Part shown: positions 10,301-18,056 of the stretch, piece by piece
How positions within the stretch are numbered: the stretch's first letter is position 1
Layout of the letters: every line of letters begins with the position of its first letter
Assembly (NCBI GenBank): GCA_001839685.1
Contig: MLAK01000788.1
Coordinates: 11,389 to 62,525, forward strand
Reading direction: 5' to 3'
DNA from: Tritrichomonas foetus
Taxonomy: Eukaryota > Parabasalia > Tritrichomonadida > Tritrichomonadidae
DNA length: 51,137 bases
Notes under the pieces: generated by a model
Databases searched by the model: none
The model's input: the letters and a program-made list of their open reading frames with translations, nothing else
What the model was told of the DNA's origin: nothing
Made by a program: the position numbers and the translations under genes

Positions 10301-12092
10301 AATATGTATCTTTTTTAAAGGCATAAATTGCATCTGCTAATAAGTTTTTATCGCATTGATAAATTGGAGAATCAGCCGGTTGTTCATTAATCCATTCATT
10401 TATTTCTCTTTTTGGTCCATAATGACTAATTGCAGCTAATAACTTAACAACATCTTCACCACGATCATTATGTTCATTTAAAAAGTCATTAAATGATAAA
10501 AATCCATTACTTTCCATAAAATATTGATATCCTTGTGGTCTTTTAGTCAGTTCTTTTACAAGAAGTTGAGTTAATTCTTTCTTTTCCATAAAATTTAAAA
10601 GTAAAGAAACAATTTGTGCTGAAAAATGTCTGGTAAAAAGTGTTGATAAAAAATCAATTAAATCTTTCATATCTTTTAAAAATTGAGAAACTTCAATGAA
10701 CTTTTGAATCACAGGGAATCGATAATCATTTGCTGTATCAGATGAATAAACACTAGCTACTACTGAGCCAAATAGAATATGTTCTTCGAAATAACGAGCA
10801 ATGTCTTCTCCTGATGGTATTAAAATGAAATCTTCTAAAAATTTCTTACTAAGAAGTTCTTCTGGTTTTAATTCATTTTGATTAATTGCAGTTTCAATTA
10901 ATTCTAAAAATGAATCAACTGGCGCATTAACATTACCAGGTGGTTGAATTATTCGAAGAATAGCATCTAAACATGGTTTTATTGAACATCTTCGCTTTTC
11001 AGAAAGGTCCTTCAAAAAAATTGTTAAGTGAATTAATCCTTCTTGATCAAGAAGAGGTGGGAATAAAATCCATAGATTAATTGGAATAACGTCATTCAAT
11101 TTTTCAAAACTAAAAACATTTTCAATAGATTCTGAAAGTAATTTAATAATTAATGTTCTTAATTCTGGTTTTGCATTTTCATCACGATAAAGTTTATATA
11201 AACTGTTTATGATGGAAGGCGAAGTTCCACTTTCGATTATAAGCTTTTTATAAAATTCAATTGATTCAGTCTGATAACAATTTATGAAATATTGATTACA
11301 ATATAAAAATCCATTCATTTCTTCAAACCTTTCAAATAAATGTTGATCAACTTTATGAAAATTCAAGAGATAGCTTGTCACAAATTTCACACAAGCTGGC
11401 TTCAATGGATCCGCAATATCATTATGATTAAAAGTTTCAGCGAATAAGTAAAGTAAAGAATCTGGTGGAATATGAGATTGGTTGTATGATGCAGGTATAG
11501 ATTCAAATAAAAGCCTGTTAAAAAAAAGTTGTGATTCATCTGAAATACAACGCATAAAAAATGTTGTGAAAATCAACGTAAATCCATCGTTATCGATAAA
11601 GTTGTTATAGAAATCCTGAGATTTAAACATTAAAGTTATAACATCATAAGCTGGTTTTAAAATTTCTGGATTTTTTTTCGCTTCATGAATCACTCCGATA
11701 AATAATGTGATAAATTCTGTATCGTGAGGAAGATGAGAAAACATGTGGAAAATAAAGAGAATTGAATCAAACATCTTTTCAGAATTTTCAAGATTTGTCA
11801 CAATGTTTGCACCAACATTTGTGCAAATAGCGCAATATTTATTTAACGCTTCATTTACTTGCGGGTTATTCAATTGCTCGTATGTAATTGAGTTGAACGT
11901 TTCTTTGAATTGAAGGAGTAAAGTTTCAAAAAGCTGAACTTGTTCGTTATCAGTTGTAATCGTTTGATAAATATTGAGATTCTGCATAAAAACGTTGAGA
12001 AGTGCGGTTTGATCAGGTGTGAGAGGGCGTTCAAACTTGTTTGGACTGCGATGCGGAATTAGACTCCCTATTCTTCTTAAAACTTTACTCAT
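4395..12092 (-). CDS. Giant BEACH-WD40 protein with C-terminal zinc finger
   Basis: A 2565-aa protein starting at ATG 12092 (MSKVLRRIGS). Residues 1-690 and about 800-1650 are helical and HEAT/armadillo-like. A concanavalin/LamG-like segment lies near 690-800 (FTCKVTRGGSNLG, NKWHRCVFSY). A PH-like region (about 1690-1845) precedes the BEACH domain (about 1855-2125), recognised by KWNNGLLSSYNYLLMLNYFG, GRSFSDTSQYPIFPWV and LPMGQLDPERAEYY. WD40-like repeats follow (about 2150-2500), then a cysteine finger (about 2504-2550) with four CxxC pairs: CAFC, CELC, CSSC, CPNC. BEACH proteins (LYST, neurobeachin, LRBA, WDFY3) are large scaffolds for vesicle trafficking, lysosome size, phagocytosis or autophagy; the finger might act like the FYVE domain of WDFY3. 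Intact across 7.7 kb with no intron. The exact subfamily is not clear. Confidence 0.93.
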   Translation of the reverse strand: MSKVLRRIGSLIPHRSPNKFERPLTPDQTALLNVFMQNLNIYQTITTDNEQVQLFETLLLQFKETFNSITYEQLNNPQVNEALNKYCAICTNVGANIVTNLENSEKMFDSILFIFHMFSHLPHDTEFITLFIGVIHEAKKNPEILKPAYDVITLMFKSQDFYNNFIDNDGFTLIFTTFFMRCISDESQLFFNRLLFESIPASYNQSHIPPDSLLYLFAETFNHNDIADPLKPACVKFVTSYLLNFHKVDQHLFERFEEMNGFLYCNQYFINCYQTESIEFYKKLIIESGTSPSIINSLYKLYRDENAKPELRTLIIKLLSESIENVFSFEKLNDVIPINLWILFPPLLDQEGLIHLTIFLKDLSEKRRCSIKPCLDAILRIIQPPGNVNAPVDSFLELIETAINQNELKPEELLSKKFLEDFILIPSGEDIARYFEEHILFGSVVASVYSSDTANDYRFPVIQKFIEVSQFLKDMKDLIDFLSTLFTRHFSAQIVSLLLNFMEKKELTQLLVKELTKRPQGYQYFMESNGFLSFNDFLNEHNDRGEDVVKLLAAISHYGPKREINEWINEQPADSPIYQCDKNLLADAIYAFKKDTYLLHIPAFLPFATDFDSSSMMNLYLAGKYGVPAFNKFNYEIHKIPHYKLIMNRYVDPENINTYINMDEMLINQTLPHFSVYEFVPNLEKCIITIPFHPFLFFSFCFQHITPIEVPFVKTKFFAITVEANNFTCKVTRGGSNLGSFTTSIVANKWHRCVFSYRQMKKKIDVLIDQKKLCSVRIDDDFSPFVFGDEKSPLRTRYLMAKQILVSHKPQHNLENVWRITPIINPKEFNFAQINRTASVYESHYQGIASFFSHFMDMESLFNHAEETKEMSKFLIIYGTLISIQTVNKINQIRFWNRLFLLIKRQRELISKDLINILFTLPTKYYRKGKKSRYIFHLLKDIELFFVFSENDLVHLLKNISLHIKENGIVLDSNQEGQLLQNLVHLMRSGIAQRLILAVVPIISILIKLHPTISKHRFLLNTAISSCDWNEEIDYSLPEYPINKLMNQSLPINKVHHYLLELFINLAKKCPDTELYSYNQLLGFMLLFDDERSFLFADLIALYSSRNIKFIKESSLGCFTFAQQCESVGCWIRAFAILSGQVASDIFPTQLTIERPVFLPVIIEMLSSLCRKFASSALVTQHELNSGNLISQIFDLIQTLPQEHLKYFLQPSCHKLLLVLSNLGMVPKTILTQDGRVANNWATFTPTTLNKEEIRNILGLCDKVLPFSNIIAENELINNAQTFSKFFEQIEELPDDVENNDFVKKIPFMTSLMNLFSNILFQTEPSNFGTLLFELVNGHSLMYECYSHSFGQEIIFTVIVKMTISDVPLELYHKPLFRLILKCVKNCVFNDKYVHLLSLIFNMMKSMQVKGQFESMLSDTVIMSSYREILLGAFLYLSGDGLIELFQLFTTYKAVVFYPPLFSNNEFALFWIHNTRLNELDNPDVILCMKLLMSMFDQPIINEYKADEIAETWKNFKQKFSLDANDSTDFASSNKKAKAIISNTQAKYMAASKEHLLVSIYRVANLYIQSNAQLFSINVLYRNYEFEMYQMSQISRTKKLQRNLYVNSYHLSMNPFPLMQSTAVIPSPYEVKSPKFAQKLDPNFFAMEKSIFPPRIKQVLDKGVSYTSPEWFHFHKQDEMFQSPLEYSYYIEQKQSNLLQLFKYSFMQYGICIARFNIDFLYFTHPIKSVLIVFEKAVFVLLLAELNNEKEIILIEQPQWPIAFLPLTESITLNEYRHTTMFCGHVSIIIDFDRIVRVKPHLYLHKNQGIVINTLYDPQMIFVFENINEAENAKKFLMKASQRSIIKEIPNYSFLFTLPTLAKATEKWNNGLLSSYNYLLMLNYFGGRSFSDTSQYPIFPWVISPGPQKERDLSLPMGQLDPERAEYYDTIYESSTPVHYYYGFHYSHPGVVFWLLMRLPPFTWFQWDLNTGWDDSQRLFLSISDAYNSASKSNNSDLKELIPAMYSVPEAYVNYSKLIFTDESSENIILPEWAENCPRKFVDVMRKHLETTEKLNEWIDLIFGYKEIGEPALQAKNLFLPTSYHSSTPESLEMDDMAYEAQVNNFGQCPIQLFTKSHPPRMTKCQRSLNNLENNLILTVESISTNNMSGNFSHNQRNIALCDIGAYVTPIRVSEAIPPRFYHYITIDPVTASIQIMSISEKKPVLYATDPKFAFATNISISQNGMFAAFSFTNGYVEVNRIVHKMKKPVGFDLVSLFFQPSPCDCSAIFSMDFICASLYRKSLNPEENAKIISNLNHFETNQEHESLNYENNATRSDDDKISKSQNDSSNSGNTKNRIILWNYATKTMHRIIEPSFSAIGIFADDSEGILTVYGRNNISQYTINGQHLRSIETDFDLTTARLFIYSPCFDGRIVVTGDSRGYLTFFQPTESNYHTFNIIGSKSVNKHPIVSIFASVFRSQIASIDTRGNAFLTRLAFTIQESEGDEQNNENKENEVEQHQQTVRCAFCDNISSQKCELCEIPLCSSCAVGENSELCPNCMGDLLSDHSDGCEKGPNLRANPSTF

Positions 12093-13708
12093 TATTTTTT
12101 ATAGATTCGAAATTGTGAGTAATTGTTTACTATCAAAAGAAGGATATCTCATGTACAAAATCGAACTTTTTAAATAATTTGGAAAAAGTTCTTACTATAC
12201 TTTTTCGCAATTTATTTGGCCATGATTTCTTTAACGGAATTACTAGTAATACTATTATGATCGAATAATTCCATTATATCACGAATTACCAAAAATAACC
12301 AATAAAGATTGTTACATTCCTTTTACCTAGCAAGTAAACAAGACATATCATCACACTTATCAGTCGAAAAAATTAATAATGAATTACCAGTAACCAAAGA
12401 ATTATTTTATTTAATTTCAAATTACTAAAACTTAGTCATAAGATTATGTTAATTTGGTCAGAGTACAGAGGTATTTAATTGCATTTCCTTCAGAAATCAG
12501 ATAGGAGTTAACCCATTTCAGAGAAACCGTTTATATTGGCGAAATAGACTGATATTTGAATTAGATTAACCGTTTTATTTCACCTTATATTGAAATAATT
12601 AAAAAATCAGCTTTTTGAGAGGGGAAATTGAGAGGATTATTTTGGAATTGATTTTGATGCAAGCGAAACATTTTTATAAATAGACAAACAAGTCAGGAAC
12701 AAAACAGCACGAGCGGGTACAGAAGTCAAACACATCATTCGAACATATCAATAAACAAATTACAGAAATGCGTGATGCTCTATTCAAACAGTTCGTGAAA
12801 TTCCGAATATTTCACCACACGCTAATCAGGTAACTTATTTAGTTTAACAAGATTTACTTTTAGTGTTTCTCAATCAAAAATCGATAATCAAATATACTTA
12901 ACCCCTCATCGATAATTCATCAACTCCATAAATGTGCATATTTTAATCGAAATATTGCTAATTAGCTCATTCTAGACAAAAAAGTTAATTCAAAATAAAA
13001 TGAAGGGAAGCTGAAGTTGAGATTTTTACAACTGATATATGAATATCATGATAAAACCATTCAAGCAAAAGGAGAGCGCCTGCTTTACAAAAACTCATAA
13101 CTTTCCCCAACAATTTTCGAAAAAGCTCTAACTGTCATTCTATCCAATAACAAGTGCGGCCCATTTTACTGTGAACATATAAGGTCAAATAGAAGGTCAA
13201 ATTAACGAAAAGTGTTCACGATAAAACGGTCACGCTGTATTTGGCCATGTTTTTTTAATGACATTTTTCCAACATGTTAAATCATTTTTATGCAATTAAT
13301 TACCAAATAATTAATAGTGTTGGTTATATTCATTTTTACTGCTTGAATGGTTGCTCATATTTATTTTATTTGTTCCAATAATTATGAGGAAAAGCAATAA
13401 CAAAAATCCTCGAATAGGATATATATTAATACATTTGTATTTATTAATTAAAACAAATTCGGTCTTTTATTTGAACAGGCATTCACCAATTCATTGAAAA
13501 TGGTTATATCACATTCAAAATTATTTCTACGATTAAACTTTAAATAAAAAAGACAAAAATTCAAACCAAAAATATGACAAATAAATAAATTGATATATAT
13601 ATTCCAAAAGGACTATTTTAGTATTCAATCTTTGAGAGATAATTGCCCAAATTTTCAATTTGATACTTCACAAAAAATGAAATGCTTTGAGATCATTATT
13701 TAATTAAC
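12093..13708. other. Long intergenic region
   Basis: 1.6 kb without a supportable gene. It holds the upstream region of the BEACH gene, a second AAGGTCAAA pair (13181-13189 and 13193-13201), and two similar stretches containing TATTTGGCCATG (near 12215 and 13238). I see no tRNA-like or rRNA-like sequence. Confidence 0.5.
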
Positions 13709-14826
13709 ATGTCGCTAACTTTGATATTCTTTCATTATTATATCAACTTTTCTCATAGATTCCCGGGATTTCTCTATCAAATTCTCTTCAAAAATTATGG
13801 CTACCCCTTGATTGTCAAAATTTTTTCAAATTCGGTATGCTTCCTTGGTATCTGAAATTTATTGCAGGATGGCTATTTTCACATATTTTCGATCCACCCA
13901 GATATTTAATTGTTATTTTGCATATTGCCTTAGCGATGGTAACAATGGTAATGGCTTTCATTCCTCTTTCTAATGCGCCTGCAATAATCGCAATTTATTT
14001 CATTCATAGTGCAATTTCAATCTTCCATGATGCTCTTTTTGACACCCATGTTGCAAAATTATACAAAGATAGACCCGCATTACCTGCACTCATCCAATTC
14101 ATGGAATATCTTACATTTGAAGTTCTTGTTGGTTTACTTGGTGTTGGTTATTTGGGAAAACAAACTTTTATTTACATTGGTGTTTTTCTCCTTGCTAGTA
14201 TTCCCTTATTTTGGATGATTCCATGGCATTCCATTCCAAAAGAAAAACCCAAAAATATTGGGGAAACTTCCAAGAATAATTTATGGTCAATCTTTCTTAT
14301 TTTAATCGTATGACTTACTTCATCATTTAGTGGATTGTTTTTATGCGTTTTCATTTCAGAACATTATGTTGTAACTTCAATTGCATTCAGCATTGTTCAA
14401 TTTCTTTTACTCAATTGTTTAATTGGTCGTAATTTATTGTGTGTGAATAGAAAAAAGAAATGGACACTACCAATTTTTCTTGGAGTTTCTACCATTATAG
14501 AACTAACTATGATTGCTGGGTGTCAGACACAAGTTTACTCGTTTACTTCAATTACAGTTGCTACTTCAACAATGCCTTGTGGAATTGTTCCTTACCACTC
14601 TTCAAGCCGATCACTCGTTCCTGCACGACTTTATTCAATTTACATTTCTATTGCTTGCATGAATAACTTTCTTTCTCCACAAATAAAACATGCTTATTGG
14701 CCTGGATTTTTGGGAATTTTTTCCAATATCCAGATTTTTGGAACAACACTATTGCTTTTGGTGAATATTTGGATTTCAAAGATATTTCTGAACGCAAACA
14801 AAAATTATCTGATGTTACAACAGTAG
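13709..14826 (+). pseudogene. Broken BT1/MFS-type membrane transporter gene
   Basis: A transporter gene interrupted twice. It opens at ATG 13709 with about 42 plausible residues (FPGFLYQILFKNYGYPLI). The frame must then shift near 13835 into the frame reading MLPWYLKFIAGWLFSHIF. That frame meets an in-frame TGA at 14311-14313 and continues in the same frame to 14826. The LPW.LK..G segment and the following SIFHDALFDTHVAKLY resemble the folate-biopterin transporter (BT1) branch of the major facilitator superfamily, a polytopic plasma-membrane or organelle carrier. Summed segments give about 370 codons with many hydrophobic helices, short for BT1. The family call is by motif and is moderate. 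Sequencing error could explain one lesion; two lesions plus a second relic at 16603 favour real decay. Confidence 0.65.
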
Positions 14827-15453
14827 CACAAAGCCAAAAAGATTCAACAACTAATATTTCAATTTCATGATAGCTCATTTACCAAATATTAAATGAGACA
14901 AAACAATAAGCCAATTTTGACATTCAAATTCTAATTTTTTTTTTTTTTTTTTCTTCCTTTCCAATTAATGAAATATAAATATTTTTGAACACTGCAAATA
15001 ATGAATTATCATTCAAAGATAATTTCGAAAACCCGCCACCGAAAGAAATCGCCTTTCCTCTCACTATCAATTTTTGAATTTGTTTTACAGTTTTTCACAT
15101 CAATTTCGTGAATTCTAATTTCTCAGCTCTGGATGATGTAACTTTTCTAAAGATTAATAAAAAGAAATTGTTTTCCAATTTAAATCGAGATCAGCATATA
15201 ATTCAATGAAATAAAGACTCCTTCACTGATGGAATTAATATTAATATAATTTAGAGGAAAAAAAAAAATGAAAATTGTCTATTTTTTGTCTCTTTTATAT
15301 TAGTTTTGAGTACCATTAGAATTATCAAATATATATCAAATTAAAATTTAAATTTATAAATGGCAGGATTGACAAGTATTTTTCATTTGTGAGTAACTAC
15401 TATAATTTTCTCTATTGCCAAATGTAAATAAATACGTATTATTATAATTTTAA
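14827..15453. other. Intergenic with poly-T tract
   Basis: Convergent spacer between the transporter pseudogene and the peptidase gene. It contains a T run of about 19 bases (14934-14952) and an A run near 15259. No gene is seen. Confidence 0.5.
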
Positions 15454-16140
15454 TTAGAATTTCTCAAAACGAATGAGATTGTAATTGGAAAGGTAAAAAT
15501 TATGTGGAATGTAACTACTACAATCTAAAAGATCAGCAAAACTAGATTCCTCATAGTAGTACAAGGCGTTATCAGTGTCTAAAATAGCTATATCATTTTC
15601 ATCAGATATGCCAACAACATTGACATAATGCATACTGAAAGGGTCCCACGCAATCAGCGCAATGACAGGATCACCAGCATTAAGATCATCTTTGATTTCT
15701 TTCAATATCGTGCTAAAGGATTGCTTACCACTGAAAATTCCCCTGCCTATTCCTTTAATGTTGTCTGAAATGTAATCTGCCAATTCACGAGGAGAAGGTC
15801 CAACATCTGGAAGAGATTTCGTGACGATCACTGATAGGTAAAAAGATAGAATACCGCATATAACCTGTTTGGTTTTACCTGCAGGAGTTTGTGGTGACCC
15901 CAAAGTTTTTGGACAGTGATTTTTGAACCACGAATAATCAATGAAGTCTTTAGGATTCTTATACCACATTTGTAATGCTCTTCCTGAAGAATTAGGGCCA
16001 CAATCCCATGTGTCATCTTGTTCTGGATAGTGTTGCCCTATTTGAAGGGTGGATTTTGATAGATGATATGGCCATTGCTGCAATTCATCGATATTGATGT
16101 CGTATCTTTTATAATTAGATCTGTTTTTTGTTCTTCCCAT
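15454..16140 (-). CDS. C39-like papain-fold cysteine peptidase
   Basis: A 228-aa protein starting at ATG 16140 (MGRTKNRS). It shows a plausible C39-like catalytic set: oxyanion Gln41 and nucleophile Cys47 in YPEQDDTWDCGPNSSGRAL, His171 in SMHYVNVVGI, and Asp188 in AILDTDN. The core GDPVIALIAWDPFSMHYVNV matches the usual pattern of small residues and hydrophobic strands before the catalytic His. There is no signal peptide or membrane segment, so the product is probably cytosolic or soluble. C39-like domains cleave after Gly-Gly leaders in bacteria, but many eukaryotic and stand-alone relatives have no known substrate. It lies between two decayed copies of a transporter gene, in a gene-poor region. 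A bacterial origin is possible but untested. Confidence 0.6.
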   Translation of the reverse strand: MGRTKNRSNYKRYDINIDELQQWPYHLSKSTLQIGQHYPEQDDTWDCGPNSSGRALQMWYKNPKDFIDYSWFKNHCPKTLGSPQTPAGKTKQVICGILSFYLSVIVTKSLPDVGPSPRELADYISDNIKGIGRGIFSGKQSFSTILKEIKDDLNAGDPVIALIAWDPFSMHYVNVVGISDENDIAILDTDNALYYYEESSFADLLDCSSYIPHNFYLSNYNLIRFEKF

Positions 16141-16602
16141 TGACAAAATGATGTGTCAGATATTATCGTCATTGAAATATTCTATTCGCGATTGTTAGAT
16201 AAAATACCCAGTCAAAAATTGACTCTAAAAATTGAGAGAAAATACAGAAAAAGTGATTTTTTCCCATGGCAATTATGATGAAAATTCACAATATGTGGCA
16301 TACCTCCATGGAAATTGAAATTGAATATAATTCAAATTCTATCACAATTTAATTTATGTTTTTGGTAAAAAAAATTCTCTAAGCCTGATCCATTCTGCTT
16401 TTTTTGATTTATTTTTTATCATTAAAGTTCACATTCAGGCATTGTGTTTTGTAATTCATCAAAATATTGGTCATTCATCAAAATGTTTGGAAGTTATTAA
16501 AATGTTTGGATTTATAAATGTCAATTACATATTTATCGTTTAAAGCAACAGAAGATTTTCAAGAATACGCATTTTAAAGAAGGAAATATTCTCAGTGATA
16601 TC
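16141..16602. other. Intergenic, no gene seen
   Basis: Upstream region of the C39-like peptidase and left flank of the transporter relic. AT-rich; no repeat or RNA gene recognised. Confidence 0.45.
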
Positions 16603-16845
16603 TATATTTTCGGTCAACAGAGATATTTAATCATTATTTTATTCGCTGTCTCAGCATCATGGCTACATCTCCATCATAAAACCTGGAGCAATATACATTC
16701 ATACAAAATTTCAATAATATGATATGAAGATAGGCCAGTATTACCTGCACTTATCCAACTAATGGAATATCTGACATTAGATGTTATTGTTGGTCAATTT
16801 GGCTAACTATTGGTTCAAATCACAAAACATCCAGGAATAGAGTGA
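16603..16845 (+). pseudogene. Relic of a second BT1-type transporter copy
   Basis: Short DNA blocks match the transporter pseudogene at 13709-14826 in the same order. ATATTTTCG followed by AGATATTTAAT and ATTATTTT (16605-16640) matches about 13877-13920. A weaker block at 16690-16730 matches 13986-14030. A strong block, from AGATAGGCC with TTACCTGCACTTATCCAA through GGAATATCTGACATT (16730-16800), matches 14068-14140. About 100-130 bp are missing between blocks relative to the longer copy, and frames are broken throughout. It can make no transporter. Confidence 0.75.
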
Positions 16846-16998
16846 ATTAATTCCGCAAATAAACTCCATAATTAAATAATAAATCATATTAATAACAGAT
16901 TCAAGTGTGATAAATCATTCTGCGTAATGTTTTCGAATAAGAGAATGACAAAATTTGGAGAAAAATAGAAAAAAAAAAAAAAATGGGGAAAAAGATAT

Positions 16999-17709
16999 CT
17001 AACCTTGACTTGTCCATTGTGTGATGTCTTCACGAATAAGTTGCATAATTGATGTAGATTCATTATAGTTAGCTTCATCGAGTTCATTCAAAGTTTTCAC
17101 GGCTTCATTGAAAACTTTTTCTGCAAAATCGATCGCCTCTTTCCGTTTGTTTAGCATTTCAAATTCACAAACTGCATAGTTCAATGCTAATCCAAGATAT
17201 AGTGGATCAGATGGCCTTAAATAACGGCGTGCGAGTTGAAGAGCTGCTTGATATGACACTTCTGACTTTTTAACACAAATGTCGCGATCTTCACCTGTTT
17301 TAAACTCAGCCATGTACCTGAGGTAGTCTGCTCTCATTTTTTGATAGGAGATACAGGCATCGTTCTCAATCGCTTCGAGAATTAGGACTTCATCAATTGT
17401 GGAAATTGCTTGGAGACAAAGATCGTTCAATTGGTTCACATATTTATTGATATAATTTTGGATGTGATTTCTGCGAGTTAAATCGATTTCATCTGATTCG
17501 TCATGAAGATAAACTTCAAAAAGATGAATTGCGCCACGAACTGAGTTAATTGAGTTTTTATAGCCGGCGAAAAAAATCTCCCTCTCTTTCGAATTAAGAC
17601 CTGGTTTATGACTGATTAACTTGTTCATTGTGTCAATGATGTCTTGCGGTCGCTCTAGTTTTTCTGCAACTCGGGCTTGATAATATAGCATTTCGACTGG
17701 AGATGTCAT
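16999..17709 (-). CDS. 14-3-3 protein
   Basis: A 236-aa protein that spans the whole 14-3-3 fold of nine helices. I chose the ATG at 17709 (MTSPVEML) because the family begins there; the open frame upstream starts at TTG. Diagnostic segments are FFAGYKNSINSVRGA, YQKMRADYLRYMAEF, LGLALNYAVCEFEML and the C-terminal STSIMQLIREDITQWTSQG. The phosphopeptide pocket is kept: Lys51, Arg58, Arg131 and Tyr132 match K49, R56, R127 and Y128 of human zeta. 14-3-3 dimers bind phospho-Ser/Thr motifs, often made by AGC kinases, and control location or activity of clients in the cytosol. The next gene upstream on the same strand is an Akt-like AGC kinase. Confidence 0.96.
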   Translation of the reverse strand: MTSPVEMLYYQARVAEKLERPQDIIDTMNKLISHKPGLNSKEREIFFAGYKNSINSVRGAIHLFEVYLHDESDEIDLTRRNHIQNYINKYVNQLNDLCLQAISTIDEVLILEAIENDACISYQKMRADYLRYMAEFKTGEDRDICVKKSEVSYQAALQLARRYLRPSDPLYLGLALNYAVCEFEMLNKRKEAIDFAEKVFNEAVKTLNELDEANYNESTSIMQLIREDITQWTSQG

Positions 17710-18056
17710 TTCGTTTCGTTCAAATAAGGATTGGACAAATAAGCTCAGAAAAACAATATTAACGTGCATTTCATATGTGATTTTTACTTCACTTTTCATG
17801 TCACTTGATAATATCAATGATTAATTATTTTCGCAAAAAAACATGATGATATAATTTTCCTAATAGTGTGTAGCAATAGAATGAATAGATAGGATCGAGA
17901 ATAAGGCACAACACAAGAATCTACCATTATCAATCACAATGATAATTGACAATAAAATGGTTATATTTTCAAAAAAGTCATTCACACCAAAAAAACCCTA
18001 TGAGTGGTTAATCATAATAAAATTACAATAATTTTACTCTATTTCTATTAAATAAT
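17710..18056. other. Intergenic between 14-3-3 and Akt-like kinase genes
   Basis: 347 bp holding the 14-3-3 upstream region and the 3' end of the kinase gene. AT-rich, no gene or repeat seen. Confidence 0.45.

Noticed and set aside
12093..13708. tRNA or snRNA gene in the long spacer
   Set aside because: I searched for T-loop-like GGTTCRA and found no cloverleaf-compatible sequence here or elsewhere in the window.
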